Translations under genes and position numbers: made by a program
Source of the DNA: DATFQE01 sp963733845
GTDB lineage: Bacteria; Actinomycetota; Thermoleophilia; Gaiellales; Gaiellaceae
DNA length: 64,000 nucleotides
Assembly: GCA_963733845.1 (NCBI GenBank)
Contig: CAVTEM010000006.1
Coordinates: 154,792 to 218,791 of the forward strand
Direction: 5' to 3'
Shown: one piece after another, positions 35,282-44,726 of the stretch
Position numbering within the stretch: position 1 is the first letter of the stretch
How the letters are laid out: each line of letters starts with the position of its first letter
Notes under the pieces: generated by a model
Database searches by the model: none
Seen by the model: the letters and a program-made list of their open reading frames with translations, nothing else
What the model was told of the DNA's origin: nothing

Positions 35282-36133
35282 GTGGAGATCAGCATCAACC
35301 TCGCGAACGCCCGCCTGATCGGCCGCCGCTCGGATGCCGAGGTGCACGTCGAGCGGCTCGAGGTGGACGACGAATCGGCCTTCGAGGAGCTCGCCCAGGC
35401 GCTGCTCACGACGGTGCTCGAGCAGCACGACGACGCCGAGCGCGTGACGATCGAGGTGGATGAGCGCGACGAGCGCGCGGAGTCGCTGTACGCCCGCCTC
35501 GGCTTCCGGCCTCTCCGCCGCGTCCTGGGCGTCGACACGAACGTCCTGCGGGACGACCTCGAGCGCACGCCGCACGGCGAGTCGTTCGGCTCCGTCCACG
35601 TCCAGACCGACGACCTGCCCGCCGTCCAACGCGCGGTGGAGCGCTTCGTCCCGCTCCAGGCCGGAGGCTCCGGCGGCTCGGTGGTCGTTCCCCCACGGGG
35701 CGGCTGGATCTCCGTCTACGACGAGCTGACCGATCGCGAGCCGGCCTCGCTGCACCGGCTCGGGCGCGAGCTTTCGGACCGCCTCGGCGTAGTCGTCCTC
35801 GCCCTCGGCGTCGAAGGGGGAGCGGTCGTCCGCTACCGACTCCTCGACCGCGGCCGCCTGCTCGACGAGTACCTCTCCGTGCCCGAGTTCTACGGGCCGC
35901 TGCCTTCGGGCGAAGTGGTCGCGCTCGCCGCGAACCCGACCCTGGTCGAGCGCCTCACCGGCGGAGATCGGCGCGAGGTCAAGGCCGCCGCCGCACACGG
36001 GGTGCGGCCGGACGAGCTGCCCCCGCCCGCGGAGATCGCCGCTGCGCTCGCCGCGGCGATGCGGATCGAGGGAGCCGGGCACGGCTACCGCGAAGCGCTG
36101 GAGCTCCCGGGCGCGATCGCGATCGAGCGCTAG
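35282..36133 (+). CDS. GNAT-like hypothetical protein
   Basis: 283 residues from GTG 35282. The first 85 residues end in AESLYARLGFRPLRRVLGVD, the terminal half of a GNAT acetyltransferase core, but the acetyl-CoA loop (Q/RxxGxG/A) is missing, so activity is doubtful. A second region of about 190 residues (VVVPPRGGWISVYDELTDRE, RYRLLDRGRLLDEYLSVPEF) looks like a separate alpha/beta domain of unknown function. Its stop overlaps the end of the convergent EamA gene. Confidence 0.6.
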   Translation: MEISINLANARLIGRRSDAEVHVERLEVDDESAFEELAQALLTTVLEQHDDAERVTIEVDERDERAESLYARLGFRPLRRVLGVDTNVLRDDLERTPHGESFGSVHVQTDDLPAVQRAVERFVPLQAGGSGGSVVVPPRGGWISVYDELTDREPASLHRLGRELSDRLGVVVLALGVEGGAVVRYRLLDRGRLLDEYLSVPEFYGPLPSGEVVALAANPTLVERLTGGDRREVKAAAAHGVRPDELPPPAEIAAALAAAMRIEGAGHGYREALELPGAIAIER

Positions 36134-37029
36134 CGCCGGGCGACGACCACGCCCAGCAGGCAGAGCGCGCCGCCTGCCAGGGCCAGGGCCGGTGGGCTCT
36201 CCGACAGCAGCAGCCAACCGAGCAGCACGGAGATCGGCGGCACGAGGTAGGTCGTCGCGCCCATCCTCCCCGCGCCGGTGCGGGCAAGCGCGTAGGCCCA
36301 GGTCGTGAAGGCCAGCGCGGTCGGGAACGCGCCGAGGTAGACCATCCAGGCCACCGCCGAGGCGTCGGCCGTCCGGAGCTCGTCCAGGAGTTGCGGCGCG
36401 AACGGCAGGCAGGCGACGGCCCCGATCAGGCAGCTGAGCAGGATCGTCTGCAGCGCCGACAGGCGTCGCAGCACGGGCTTCTGGGCGACCACCGCGGTCG
36501 AGTACGCGACGGCGGCGGCGACGCACAGCACCACGCCGGCCGTCGTCGCGTCCGAGCTCGACGTCGCCAGGCCGATCACGACCACGCCCGCGAACGCAAC
36601 TGCACACCCGAGCAGGAGCGTCCGCGGGAAGCCCTCGCCGAGGAACAGGCCGGCGAGGACGGCGATCAGGATCGGCCCGACGTTGACCAGCATCGCCGCG
36701 GTGCCTGCGTCGACACGGCGCTCGGCGGCGTTCAGGGCAATGCTGTAGGCGCCGAACCAGAGCAGGCCGCAGACGAGGAGCCCCGGCCACACCGCGCGCA
36801 GATCCTCACTGCGCGGGAGCCGCTCCCGGCGGGCGAGCGCCACGAGCCCCAGCACCGCAACGCCGACCAGCAGCCGGCCGAGCGTCAGCGGCCCCGGCGA
36901 GAGCGTCCTGCCCGCCGAGCGGATGCCGACGAATGCCGATGCCCAGAGCACCACCGTGACGAGCGCCGCGGCGAGCGCGGCCGTCTCCTCGCGCCGGGAT
37001 CCGACCGACTCTGTCGCCGCGTACGACAC
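36130..37029 (-). CDS. EamA/DMT-superfamily exporter
   Basis: 299 residues from GTG 37029; ten transmembrane helices in two EamA halves. Motifs include VVLWASAFVGIRSAG in helix 1, ALNAAERRVDAGTAAMLVNV and the second-half counterpart YLGAFPTALAFTTWAYALAR. Members export amino acids, sugars or other metabolites by exchange; substrate unknown. A longer upstream frame exists but would overlap the divergent lipoprotein gene, so the shorter start is preferred. Confidence 0.87.
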   Translation of the reverse strand: MSYAATESVGSRREETAALAAALVTVVLWASAFVGIRSAGRTLSPGPLTLGRLLVGVAVLGLVALARRERLPRSEDLRAVWPGLLVCGLLWFGAYSIALNAAERRVDAGTAAMLVNVGPILIAVLAGLFLGEGFPRTLLLGCAVAFAGVVVIGLATSSSDATTAGVVLCVAAAVAYSTAVVAQKPVLRRLSALQTILLSCLIGAVACLPFAPQLLDELRTADASAVAWMVYLGAFPTALAFTTWAYALARTGAGRMGATTYLVPPISVLLGWLLLSESPPALALAGGALCLLGVVVARR

Positions 37030-37063
37030 CCGTGACCGGTACAACGTCGGAGCCGCGAATTCT

Positions 37064-37438
37064 GTGAGCCCCTCGAGTCGGATCCGTGCTCCACTCGCCC
37101 TGCTCGTCGTCGTGGGCGGGCTGGCCGGCTGCGCGGGAGGCGGCGACGAACCCGAGAGCGCGACTGCGCACGCGGACGGCGAGCCCACGACGACGCAGCT
37201 TTCGAGCGTCGGCTGCGACGTCGCTGCACAGTGCTTTCCGCAGCTCGCACAGGCGACTCTCGACCGCTGCCCGGCCCGCCGGCTGAGCCCGCACGGGCAG
37301 GAAGCGCGGCGGCGTCTGGAGCGGGTGCTCGCCCGCATTACCGGCGTCGACCTCCACAACGAGCAGGCGTACGAGGCGACGGATGCCGTCCTGGCGGCGC
37401 TCGCCGAGCTCGAGCAGGCCTGCGTGCCGCGGGGCTAG
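37064..37438 (+). CDS. Small lipoprotein
   Basis: 124 residues from GTG 37064. The N-terminus is a type II signal (PLALLVVVGGLAGCAGGG) with lipobox LAGC; the mature part is mostly helical with three further Cys (GCDVAAQCFPQ, LDRCPARR). The family is not recognised. It faces the EamA exporter across a 34-bp gap and converges on the response-regulator gene. A surface-anchored helical protein is the most that can be said. Confidence 0.65.
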   Translation: MSPSSRIRAPLALLVVVGGLAGCAGGGDEPESATAHADGEPTTTQLSSVGCDVAAQCFPQLAQATLDRCPARRLSPHGQEARRRLERVLARITGVDLHNEQAYEATDAVLAALAELEQACVPRG

Positions 37439-37454
37439 CGGCCGGGCGGCACGT

Positions 37455-38171
37455 TCAGCTCTCGAGCAGGCAGTAGCCCACTCCCCACACGTTGCGGACG
37501 TAGCGCGCGCCGGCCGGGGCGGCGAGCTTCCTTCTGAGGCGGCTCGCATGGGAGTCCAACGTCCGCGTGCGCCCCAGCGAGCGGAACCCCCACACGTCCC
37601 GCAGCAGCTCGTCCTTCTTGAACACGCGCGCGGGGTCGCTCGCGAGCTTGACGAGCAGGTCGTACTCCTTGCCCGACAAGACCACCCGCTCGCCGCCGAC
37701 CGTGACTCGCCGCGTCGCCGTGTCGACCTCGATCCCGTCGGCCACGAGCCGGCCGTGCGTGCCGCCGTTCGTCCGGCGCAGCACCGCGTGGATCCGCGCG
37801 AGCAGCTCCTCGTAGTGGAACGGCCGCCCGAGGTAGTCGTCGCAGCCGCGCGCAAACGCGCGGACGCGGTCGACGGCGTCTGCCTGGGGCTGACCCAGGA
37901 CGATCACCGGCACGTCCCGGTTCCACGAACGGCCGGGCTCGCCTTCGCGCAGCCGGCGGCAGAGCTCCGCGCCCGAGCCGTCGGGGAGCTCGTCGCCGAG
38001 CAGCGCGAGGTCGGGATGCCGCTCCTCGGCGAGTGCCAGCGCCTCCCGGGCGGCCTCGGCCTCGACCACGGCGAAGCCGTCCTCCGCGAGATGCCGGCTG
38101 AGGAAGCCGCGCGTGGCGTGCTCGGGCTCGGCGATCAGGAGGGCGTTCGTCACGCCGGCGACGCTAGCCAC
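37455..38171 (-). CDS. OmpR-type response regulator with an atypical receiver
   Basis: 238 residues: receiver domain (about 8-125) and a C-terminal winged helix with LSGKEYDLLVKLASDPARVF, DVWGF and the recognition helix RTLDSHASRLRRKL. In the receiver the phospho-acceptor position reads LLGDELPDG, where aligned regulators have LLDLMLPDG, so Gly59 replaces Asp. The conserved KPF is GRPF (Arg117), and the acidic pocket is AEPE. It probably works without phosphorylation. No histidine kinase is adjacent, in contrast to the standard pair at 48.4-50.7 kb. Confidence 0.88.
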   Translation of the reverse strand: MASVAGVTNALLIAEPEHATRGFLSRHLAEDGFAVVEAEAAREALALAEERHPDLALLGDELPDGSGAELCRRLREGEPGRSWNRDVPVIVLGQPQADAVDRVRAFARGCDDYLGRPFHYEELLARIHAVLRRTNGGTHGRLVADGIEVDTATRRVTVGGERVVLSGKEYDLLVKLASDPARVFKKDELLRDVWGFRSLGRTRTLDSHASRLRRKLAAPAGARYVRNVWGVGYCLLES

Positions 38172-38303
38172 AGCTCGCTGCTGGCGCTAGACGTCCTTTC
38201 GCACAAGTCTGCAACAAGAAATCGACAGCCGCCGACGGCGGACGCGGCCGGATCGGTGGGGTTCAGGGAGCGGGCCCGGAAGCCGATCTTGAGAAGAGCC
38301 GCC

Positions 38304-39624
38304 GTGAACGCACTCGACGCAGTCAGCCCTGAGCTCGTCCTGGTCAGCCCTCAACTGGGCCGGCCCGACGCTGCCGCCGCCGGGCTGGCCGACAGCATCC
38401 TCGCCGGGCAGGCGCTGAGCGAGCACGATCTCGCGCGCCTGCTGGCCGCGCAGATGGGCCTGCCGTTCGTCGACCTCGAGCACTCCACGATCGACCCGCT
38501 CGCAGCGGCACTGTTGAGCGAGGACGACGCGCGCATGTACTCGGCGCTGCCGATCGCGCTCCTCGAGGGCCGAGCGTTGGTGGCGGTCGCGCGGCCGACA
38601 AACGAGCCCGCCATCCGGCGGGTCGCCGAGAAGCTGGGCCGCGAGGTCGACATCGCGGTGGCAGCCCGCGGAGACCTCCTGCGCGCGATCGAGCGCGCCA
38701 ACGGTCACGAGGTGGAGCCGCTGCCGGCCCCTCCCGAGCCGGAGCCGACACTCGAGCCGGAGCCCACTCGAGCCGGAGCCCGCACCCGAGCCGGAGCCGG
38801 TCCTGCCGCCCGCTGCGGTCGCCGCCCGAGCCCGTCCTAGGCGCCGCCTCCGTCGCCGGTTGCTCGTGGCGGCCGCCCTGGTGCTGGCGGCACCGATGAC
38901 CGCGCTCGCAGGCAACGTCACCGCGCAGGCGCTCGACGACGGCCCGCAGACCTACGTCGTCAGGGCGACGCCGACCGCCCGTCCGCTACCAGGCCCCGAG
39001 GAGTGGGCCTGGCCGGGCGGCGAGGCGGGCGGCGAGCTGCCTCTCTCCCCCGCGTTCGTCGTGCGCCTGGAGCGGGCCGCACGCAAAGCGCACGTCGAGC
39101 CGAGCCTCGTCCGCGCAGCCATTCGTGCCAAGCGCGGCGGCGGCAGCCCGAACCTGACCCGGATCGCGAAGCGGCTGCGCGGCAAGGACCAGTGGCTCGC
39201 ACTGGTCGCGCTCGAGGGCCGGACCGGCTACGCCGACCGCGCGCTCGCGCTCACCCGCTACTACCGCGCGTCAGGCAACGGACCGTCCACCGGCGTGGAA
39301 CTGACACCCGACGCCGGCCGCCAGCTGCGGTCCGGCCTGGTCGATCCCCGGCTCGTGGCGCTCGCGGGCTACCTGGGCCAGGCGCTCGGCGGCGTGCGCG
39401 TGACCAGCGTGGCCGAGCCGCGGCTCGAGCTGGCCGCCCCGCTCGCCGAAGCCCACGCGCAAGGCCGCGCGATTGCGATCGACGTCGACGGCGAGGACGC
39501 GAAAGGCACCCGCCTGGCCCGCGCGATCCGCGCGCTGCTCGCGTTGCCCCGGGAGCTCCAGCCCACGACGCTGGTCTCGACGCTCCGCCTCGGCCGCCCG
39601 GCCGAGCTGCACCTGGCGTTCTAG
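38304..39624 (+). CDS. GspE-N (MshEN-like) domain membrane protein (frameshift in linker)
   Basis: GTG 38304 opens MNALDAVSPELVLVSPQLGR and a type II secretion ATPase N-terminal domain (LARLLAAQMGLPFVDLEHST, ALPIALLEGRALVAVARPTN), then a Glu-Pro repeat linker. A shift at about 38770 in the linker leads into basic RRRLRRRLLVAAALVLAAPM (membrane helix or signal anchor) and a C-terminal domain of about 230 residues ending LGRPAELHLAF. No ATPase domain follows. MshEN domains of this kind can bind cyclic di-GMP. The extracellular part is unknown. The divergent neighbour is the atypical response regulator. Confidence 0.65.
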
Positions 39625-41285
39625 ATCCGCCCGGAGCGGAACACGCCGAGGAAGAGCCAGAACCCGAGCATGCCCGAGAGGACGAAGCCGATCACGGCGA
39701 GGAAGTTGATGCCGAAGATCTCGGGCCCGGCGGTCACGAAGGCGCCGAGGATGCTCGACCCGAGCAGCCCGCCGGCGACGATCATCGCGAGGATCAGGCG
39801 GTTGAAGACGAGGTCGATCCGCTGCATGAACTCGTCGAGCCCCTTGTGCACGAACCCCACCTCGAGCTGGCCGTCCCGGAACTCCTCGAGGATGTCGTGC
39901 ACCTGGAACGGGAGCTCGCGGCCGATCGTCGCCAGGTCGATCGCATCACGGGTCGCGCGCTGCGCCAGCCGGCGCGGCGTGAAGCGTCCGATCATCAGGC
40001 TCCGCGCGTACGGCTTCGCCACCTCGAAGACGTTGAACTCCGGGTACAGCTCGATGCCGACCGAGCCGAGCGTCGCGATCGCCCGGTCGACGAGCAGGAA
40101 ACGAGTCGGGAGCTTCAGCTGGATCCGGTAGATCAGCGAGAAGCCCTCGCGGATCACCTGGAGCGGGTCGATGTCCGACAGCCTCGCGCCGTAGTAGCGG
40201 TAGAAGAGCTCGCGGAGCTCGGCGACGAACTGCTCCTCGCGCTCGCGCGGGTAGCGCACGCCGAGGTCGGCCAGCCTCTTGGGCAGCACCTCGACGTTCT
40301 CGTTCGCCGCGTCGATGAAGAGGCGGGTCGCCTTGCTGATGTCCGAGTCGGTCAGCTTGCCGGCGAGCCCGAAGTCGACGAGGCCGATCTGGTCGGGCCC
40401 GTCGAGCACGAGGATGTTGGCCGGATGCGGGTCGCCGTGGAAGAACCCGTGCTTGAAGATCATCGTCATCCAGGCCTCGGTCATCAGGTACGCGAGCCGG
40501 CGCCGCTCCTCCATCGTCAGGTTGAGCTCGTCGACGTCGGCGACCTGCGTGCCCTCGAGGTACTCGAGCGTCAGCACCCGGTTGCGTGTGTACGTCCAGT
40601 ACACGCGTGGGACACGCACGTGCGGGTGGCCGGCGAAGTTGCGGCGGAAGAGCTCGGCGTTGCGGGCCTCGAGCCGGTAGTCGAGCTCCTGGCGGATCGC
40701 CCGCGCGAACTCCTCGACCAGCTCGTGGGAGTCGATGAAGTCCAGCGCGCGGACGCGGTCCTTGGCGATCCCGGCCGCCTGGTGCAGCAGCGAGAGGTCG
40801 GCCTCTATCTGTCGCGGCGCACCGGGCCGCTGCACCTTGACCGCGACCCGGTGGCCGTTCGGCAGCAGCGCGCGGTGCACCTGCCCGATCGAGGCCGCCG
40901 CCATCGGCGTCTCCTCGAACTCGACGAAGAGCCGTTCGATCGGCTGGTCGAGCTCGTCCTCGATCGTCTGCCGCGCGGCCTCGAATGGGAACGGGCGCAC
41001 GTCGTCCTGGAGGCCCCGGAGCTCGGCGATGATGTCCGGCGGCAGCACGTCGGGCCTCATCGAGAGCAGCTGGCCGAACTTGACGAACGTCGGGCCGAGC
41101 TCCTCGAGCATCTCGCGCAGGCGCCGCCCTCGCTCGGACGCCGGCGCGTCCTCGGCGATCCCGTCCCGGCCGGGCAGCAGGTGGCCGAGCCGGTTCAGGC
41201 GGAACACGTAGCCGAAGCCGTGCCGAGCTGCGATCTGGGCGATCTCGGACAGGCGGCCGAGGTTGCGCGGAGGCGCCTGGGCCAT
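39621..41285 (-). CDS. ubiB: UbiB/ABC1-family atypical kinase
   Basis: 554 residues. The family hallmark KxGQ (VKFGQLLSMRPDVLPPDI) is near residue 70, followed by the Ala-rich loop AAASIGQVHRA that replaces the usual Gly-rich loop, the Lys in VAVKVQRPG, HGDPHPANIL catalytic loop and VDFGLAG metal-binding motif. Two C-terminal transmembrane helices anchor it. UbiB proteins support isoprenoid quinone synthesis or lipid export; in an actinobacterium menaquinone would be the likely link. It forms an apparent unit with the coiled-coil gene and secDF upstream. Confidence 0.93.
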   Translation of the reverse strand: MAQAPPRNLGRLSEIAQIAARHGFGYVFRLNRLGHLLPGRDGIAEDAPASERGRRLREMLEELGPTFVKFGQLLSMRPDVLPPDIIAELRGLQDDVRPFPFEAARQTIEDELDQPIERLFVEFEETPMAAASIGQVHRALLPNGHRVAVKVQRPGAPRQIEADLSLLHQAAGIAKDRVRALDFIDSHELVEEFARAIRQELDYRLEARNAELFRRNFAGHPHVRVPRVYWTYTRNRVLTLEYLEGTQVADVDELNLTMEERRRLAYLMTEAWMTMIFKHGFFHGDPHPANILVLDGPDQIGLVDFGLAGKLTDSDISKATRLFIDAANENVEVLPKRLADLGVRYPREREEQFVAELRELFYRYYGARLSDIDPLQVIREGFSLIYRIQLKLPTRFLLVDRAIATLGSVGIELYPEFNVFEVAKPYARSLMIGRFTPRRLAQRATRDAIDLATIGRELPFQVHDILEEFRDGQLEVGFVHKGLDEFMQRIDLVFNRLILAMIVAGGLLGSSILGAFVTAGPEIFGINFLAVIGFVLSGMLGFWLFLGVFRSGRI

Positions 41286-41333
41286 CCGATCAGTGTGACA
41301 GGAGGCTAGGAGGCCTTGGCGGGATAGGCCTCC

Positions 41334-41633
41334 CTAGGGGCGGCCGTCGGCGCGCGGGCCTTCGCCCTCGAGCAGCCGCAGCCGGTGCTCGAGCTGAGCG
41401 ACACGGAGCTCCAGCTCGAGGAAGTCGTCCCGGGTCACGAGCCCGAGCTCGTGGAAGACGCCGCCGGCGGCCTGGCCCAGACGCTCGCTCGCCCGAACGA
41501 CGTCGCCGCGCCAGCGGTGTGCGAGCTGGTCGACCAGCGACCGGGCCTCGTCGAGGCTGATGTTGCCCGCGGACGCGACCTCCGCGGCGATGCGGTCGAC
41601 GACGTCGCGGACCGAGCTAGCGGGCTCGGCCAT
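41334..41633 (-). CDS. Phasin-like / UbiK-like coiled-coil protein
   Basis: 99 residues from ATG 41633, which overlaps the end of secDF by 17 bp. The N-terminal helix (SVRDVVDRIAAEVASAGNIS), a middle DEARSLVDQLAHRWRG block and a C-terminal coiled coil (FLELELRVAQLEHRLRLLEG) resemble phasin-superfamily and UbiK accessory proteins. With ubiB directly downstream, a role beside UbiB in quinone or lipid handling is plausible, but it is inference. Confidence 0.55.
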   Translation of the reverse strand: MAEPASSVRDVVDRIAAEVASAGNISLDEARSLVDQLAHRWRGDVVRASERLGQAAGGVFHELGLVTRDDFLELELRVAQLEHRLRLLEGEGPRADGRP

Positions 41634-44409
41634 GCGGCCTTGCGCGACGGCGCTGGCGACGGGCCTCGCGCTTCGCGGCGGCGCTCGGCGGAGCCGCAGT
41701 TGCAGGCGGGGCGGATGCGGCGCCGGCGGGCACCGGCTCCTGCGCCTCTTCTTCCTCCTCCTCCTCCTCCACGTTTGCGGCCTCGATGACCTCCTGCGTC
41801 GTCCGCCCGTCGTGCTCGGCACGGAGGAGCTCCTCCTCGCCCGTGCCCTTGCGGCCCTTGTACTGCGGGTCGCGCTCGAGCAGGACGGCCAGGAAGGGCG
41901 CAGCGATGAAGATGGTCGAGAAGGCGCTGATCCCGATCCCGATCAGGATCGCGAACGCGAAGTCCTGCAGCGTCTCGCCGCCGAAGAGGTACAGCGCGGT
42001 CACCGGCAGCAGCACGATGATCGTGGTCGCGACCGACCGGCGCACCGTCTCCCAAAGCGAGACGTTGATGATCTCCTTGACCGTCGAGCGGCGCATCAAC
42101 GGCAGGTTCTCGCGCACGCGGTCGAAGATGATGATCGTGTCGTAGATCGAGTAACCGATGATGGTCAGGAACGCCGCGACCGTCGACGCCGTCACCTCCC
42201 GGCCGCTGAACGAGTAGATCCCGATCGCGATCAGGCCGTCGTTCACGATCGTGCGCAGGATCGGCACGGCGAACCGCCACTGGAAGCGCGCGGCGATGTA
42301 GATCGTGATCAGCAGGAACGAGACGAGCATCGCCAGAATGGCGCCGCGCAGGATCTCCCGGCTGAAGCTCGCCGAGACGTTGCGCACAGCCGAGCTGGCG
42401 TCGAACTCGGTCTCCATCGAGGTGACGACCTCGCGCTGCTGGGCCGCGCTCAGCGGCTCCGACTTGATCTGGAACTCGGTGAACTCCCCGTCGACCTCGT
42501 TGCCGCGGCCCTGGATGACGGCGTCGCCCAGGTCGAACTTACCGGCCTCGGAGCGCACGTCCTCAATCGCCACCGGCTCCTCGGTCACGAACGTCATCTG
42601 CGTGCCGCCGCGGAAGTCGATCCCGAGGTTCAGGCCCTTGAAGATCAGCGACCCGATTGAGAGCGTGATCAGGACGCCGGCGATCGTGAACCAGATCCGC
42701 CGCTTGCCCACTGCGTCGAACATCTGCCAGCGCGCGATCTTCTGCGCGCTCGCGCCCATGAACTTCGGGTTGTCGAACCACTTGAAGCCGGCGAGCAAGC
42801 CGAGCAAGGCGCGCGTGGCGAAGACGGCTGTGACGATCGATAGGCCGGTGCCGAGCAGCAGCATGAACGCGAAGCCGCGCACGCCTCCTGTCGCGACGGC
42901 GAACAGGATCAAGGCGGTGATCGCAGTGACGACGTTCGCGTCCACGATCGTGGCGAAGCCCTTGCGATAGCCGGTCGCAACGGCGGCTCGGATCGACTTG
43001 CGTTCCGCCGCCTCTTCCTTGATGCGTTCGAAGATGACGATGTTCGCGTCGGCCGCGACGCCGATGGCCAGGATCATGCCCGCGAACCCCGGCAGGGTCA
43101 GCGTGACGTCGAAGAGCAGGATCACCGCGTACAGCAGCATCGCGTAGATCGCCAGCCCGAAGACCGCGACGACACCGAGGAAGCGGTAGACGACGAGCAG
43201 GAAGAGCGCGACGATGAGCAGGCCCGCGATCGACGCCCGCAGCGCTTCGTTCAGCGAGTCCTTGCCGAGCGTCGCGGAGACCTGGGTGCGGTCGACCTGG
43301 ATGAACTCGATCGGCAGCGCGCCGGTCTGCAGCACGAGCGCGAGGTCCTTCGCCTCGCCCACGTCGCCGATGCCCGTGATCGAGGCGCCGTTGTCGCCCG
43401 GGATCCCGTCAGGGTTGTCGTCCGGGTCGACGACCGGGGCGGACTTGATCCGACCGTCGAGGACGATCGCGAAGCTGTCGAGCACCTTGCCGCGGCCCTG
43501 CGAGGAGCGGAAGCGGCTGCTCTCGACGATGTCGCGCGTGACCTCGTGGAACTTGTCCGCGCCCTTGTCCGTGAAGTCCATCAGCACGATGGCCTCGCCC
43601 GTGCTCGGGTCGAAGTCCTGGCGCGTCCCGTCCAGCTTCAGGTCCTCGCCGGTCATCTCCGGGACCGGGTCTTCCTTGTCCCGAGGCTGGTAGCGGAGGA
43701 GGTAGTAGTACTCGCGGTCGGGGTTCTCGCCCACGCCCGGGCAGTACCGCTCGGCCGTGCCGCAGGTGAGGATGGTCGTGTTGTTCGGCACGCCCATCCA
43801 CTTCCAGCCCTTCGGCAGCTGCTCGTTCGCGCCGAGCTGGCCCTTGACCCGGTCGAGCGCGAGGATCTCGTCCTTCGTCTCGCGCGGGCCGGCGACGCGC
43901 TTCTTGTCCTCGTCGAACAGGTACCACTCGCGCGCGTCGTCGTCGCTCTTGATCTGCGACTGCTGGCCGGCAAGCAGGTTGAAGATGCTCGTCCCGGGGA
44001 CGGCGTCGCCCTGAGCGCTGCGCGAGGGGCCGATCAGGTTGTCCTCGAACTTGTACAGCTCGAGCTGCGCGGTCTTGCCGATGATCTCGGCCGCGCGCTC
44101 GGGGTCGTCGACGCCCGGCAGCTGGATCGCGATCTGGTCCTCGCCCTGCTTGCGGACCTCGGTCTCGGAGACGCCGAGCTTGTCGATCCGCTCGCGGATG
44201 ACCGAGACCGAACGGTCGAGGTCCTGGTCGGTCAGCTCACGGCCCGGCGGAGTCTTAGCCTCCAGCACGATCTCCAGCCCGCCCTGGAGGTCGAGTCCGA
44301 GCTTGGGCTTCTGGTAGAGCGGCGAGCCAGGGATCGCCAGTAGGGCCACGCCGACGAGTGCGACGAGGATTCCTAGGACGAAGAAGAGGTTTGAGCGCCT
44401 GGTAGACAC
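41617..44409 (-). CDS. secDF: Fused protein translocase subunit SecDF
   Basis: 930 residues combining SecD and SecF. SecD half: first helix, GLDLQGGLEIVLEA, a large P1 periplasmic domain, then helices with FLGVVAVFGL and GVAADANIVIFERIKEE. SecF half from about residue 600: GLNLGIDFRGGTQMTFV, RFQWRFAVP and FLTIIGYSIYDTIIIFDRVR. SecDF uses the proton motive force to complete Sec export. A single fused gene is usual in Bacillus; many actinobacteria have two genes, so the fusion is notable. It follows yajC, and the window is rich in Sec-exported giants. Confidence 0.96.
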   Translation of the reverse strand: MSTRRSNLFFVLGILVALVGVALLAIPGSPLYQKPKLGLDLQGGLEIVLEAKTPPGRELTDQDLDRSVSVIRERIDKLGVSETEVRKQGEDQIAIQLPGVDDPERAAEIIGKTAQLELYKFEDNLIGPSRSAQGDAVPGTSIFNLLAGQQSQIKSDDDAREWYLFDEDKKRVAGPRETKDEILALDRVKGQLGANEQLPKGWKWMGVPNNTTILTCGTAERYCPGVGENPDREYYYLLRYQPRDKEDPVPEMTGEDLKLDGTRQDFDPSTGEAIVLMDFTDKGADKFHEVTRDIVESSRFRSSQGRGKVLDSFAIVLDGRIKSAPVVDPDDNPDGIPGDNGASITGIGDVGEAKDLALVLQTGALPIEFIQVDRTQVSATLGKDSLNEALRASIAGLLIVALFLLVVYRFLGVVAVFGLAIYAMLLYAVILLFDVTLTLPGFAGMILAIGVAADANIVIFERIKEEAAERKSIRAAVATGYRKGFATIVDANVVTAITALILFAVATGGVRGFAFMLLLGTGLSIVTAVFATRALLGLLAGFKWFDNPKFMGASAQKIARWQMFDAVGKRRIWFTIAGVLITLSIGSLIFKGLNLGIDFRGGTQMTFVTEEPVAIEDVRSEAGKFDLGDAVIQGRGNEVDGEFTEFQIKSEPLSAAQQREVVTSMETEFDASSAVRNVSASFSREILRGAILAMLVSFLLITIYIAARFQWRFAVPILRTIVNDGLIAIGIYSFSGREVTASTVAAFLTIIGYSIYDTIIIFDRVRENLPLMRRSTVKEIINVSLWETVRRSVATTIIVLLPVTALYLFGGETLQDFAFAILIGIGISAFSTIFIAAPFLAVLLERDPQYKGRKGTGEEELLRAEHDGRTTQEVIEAANVEEEEEEEEAQEPVPAGAASAPPATAAPPSAAAKREARRQRRRARPHGRAR

Positions 44410-44426
44410 GCGTAGAGAGCGGAAGG

Positions 44427-44726
44427 TTAGCTGTCCTCAGAGGCGATCGGGTGACCCTTTTGGGTCGTTTCGCCCTCCGAATCGACCAGGCCCGTGATCG
44501 CCCCGCGAGCGACGCGAACGGTCACGTCCGGAGCGATCTGGACCGTGAGCACGTCGTCGTCGATGTCCATGATGCGGCCGTAGAGCCCACCCGCGGTGAC
44601 GATCTCGTCGTCCACCGACAGCTTCGAGACCATGTGGCCGTGCTCGCTCGCCCGGCGCCGCTGCGGCCGGATCACGAGCAGCCACATCAGGCCGATCATC
44701 GCGGCGATGAAGATCAGCGGCTCCAC
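44427..44726 (-). CDS. yajC: Preprotein translocase subunit YajC
   Basis: 99 residues from GTG 44726, which overlaps the 3' end of tgt by 13 bp. One N-terminal membrane helix (LIFIAAMIGLMWLLVIRPQR) is followed by the YajC domain (SVDDEIVTAGGLYGRIMDID). YajC binds SecDF. The order queA-tgt-yajC-secDF is the classical arrangement and supports the call. Confidence 0.93.
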   Translation of the reverse strand: MEPLIFIAAMIGLMWLLVIRPQRRRASEHGHMVSKLSVDDEIVTAGGLYGRIMDIDDDVLTVQIAPDVTVRVARGAITGLVDSEGETTQKGHPIASEDS

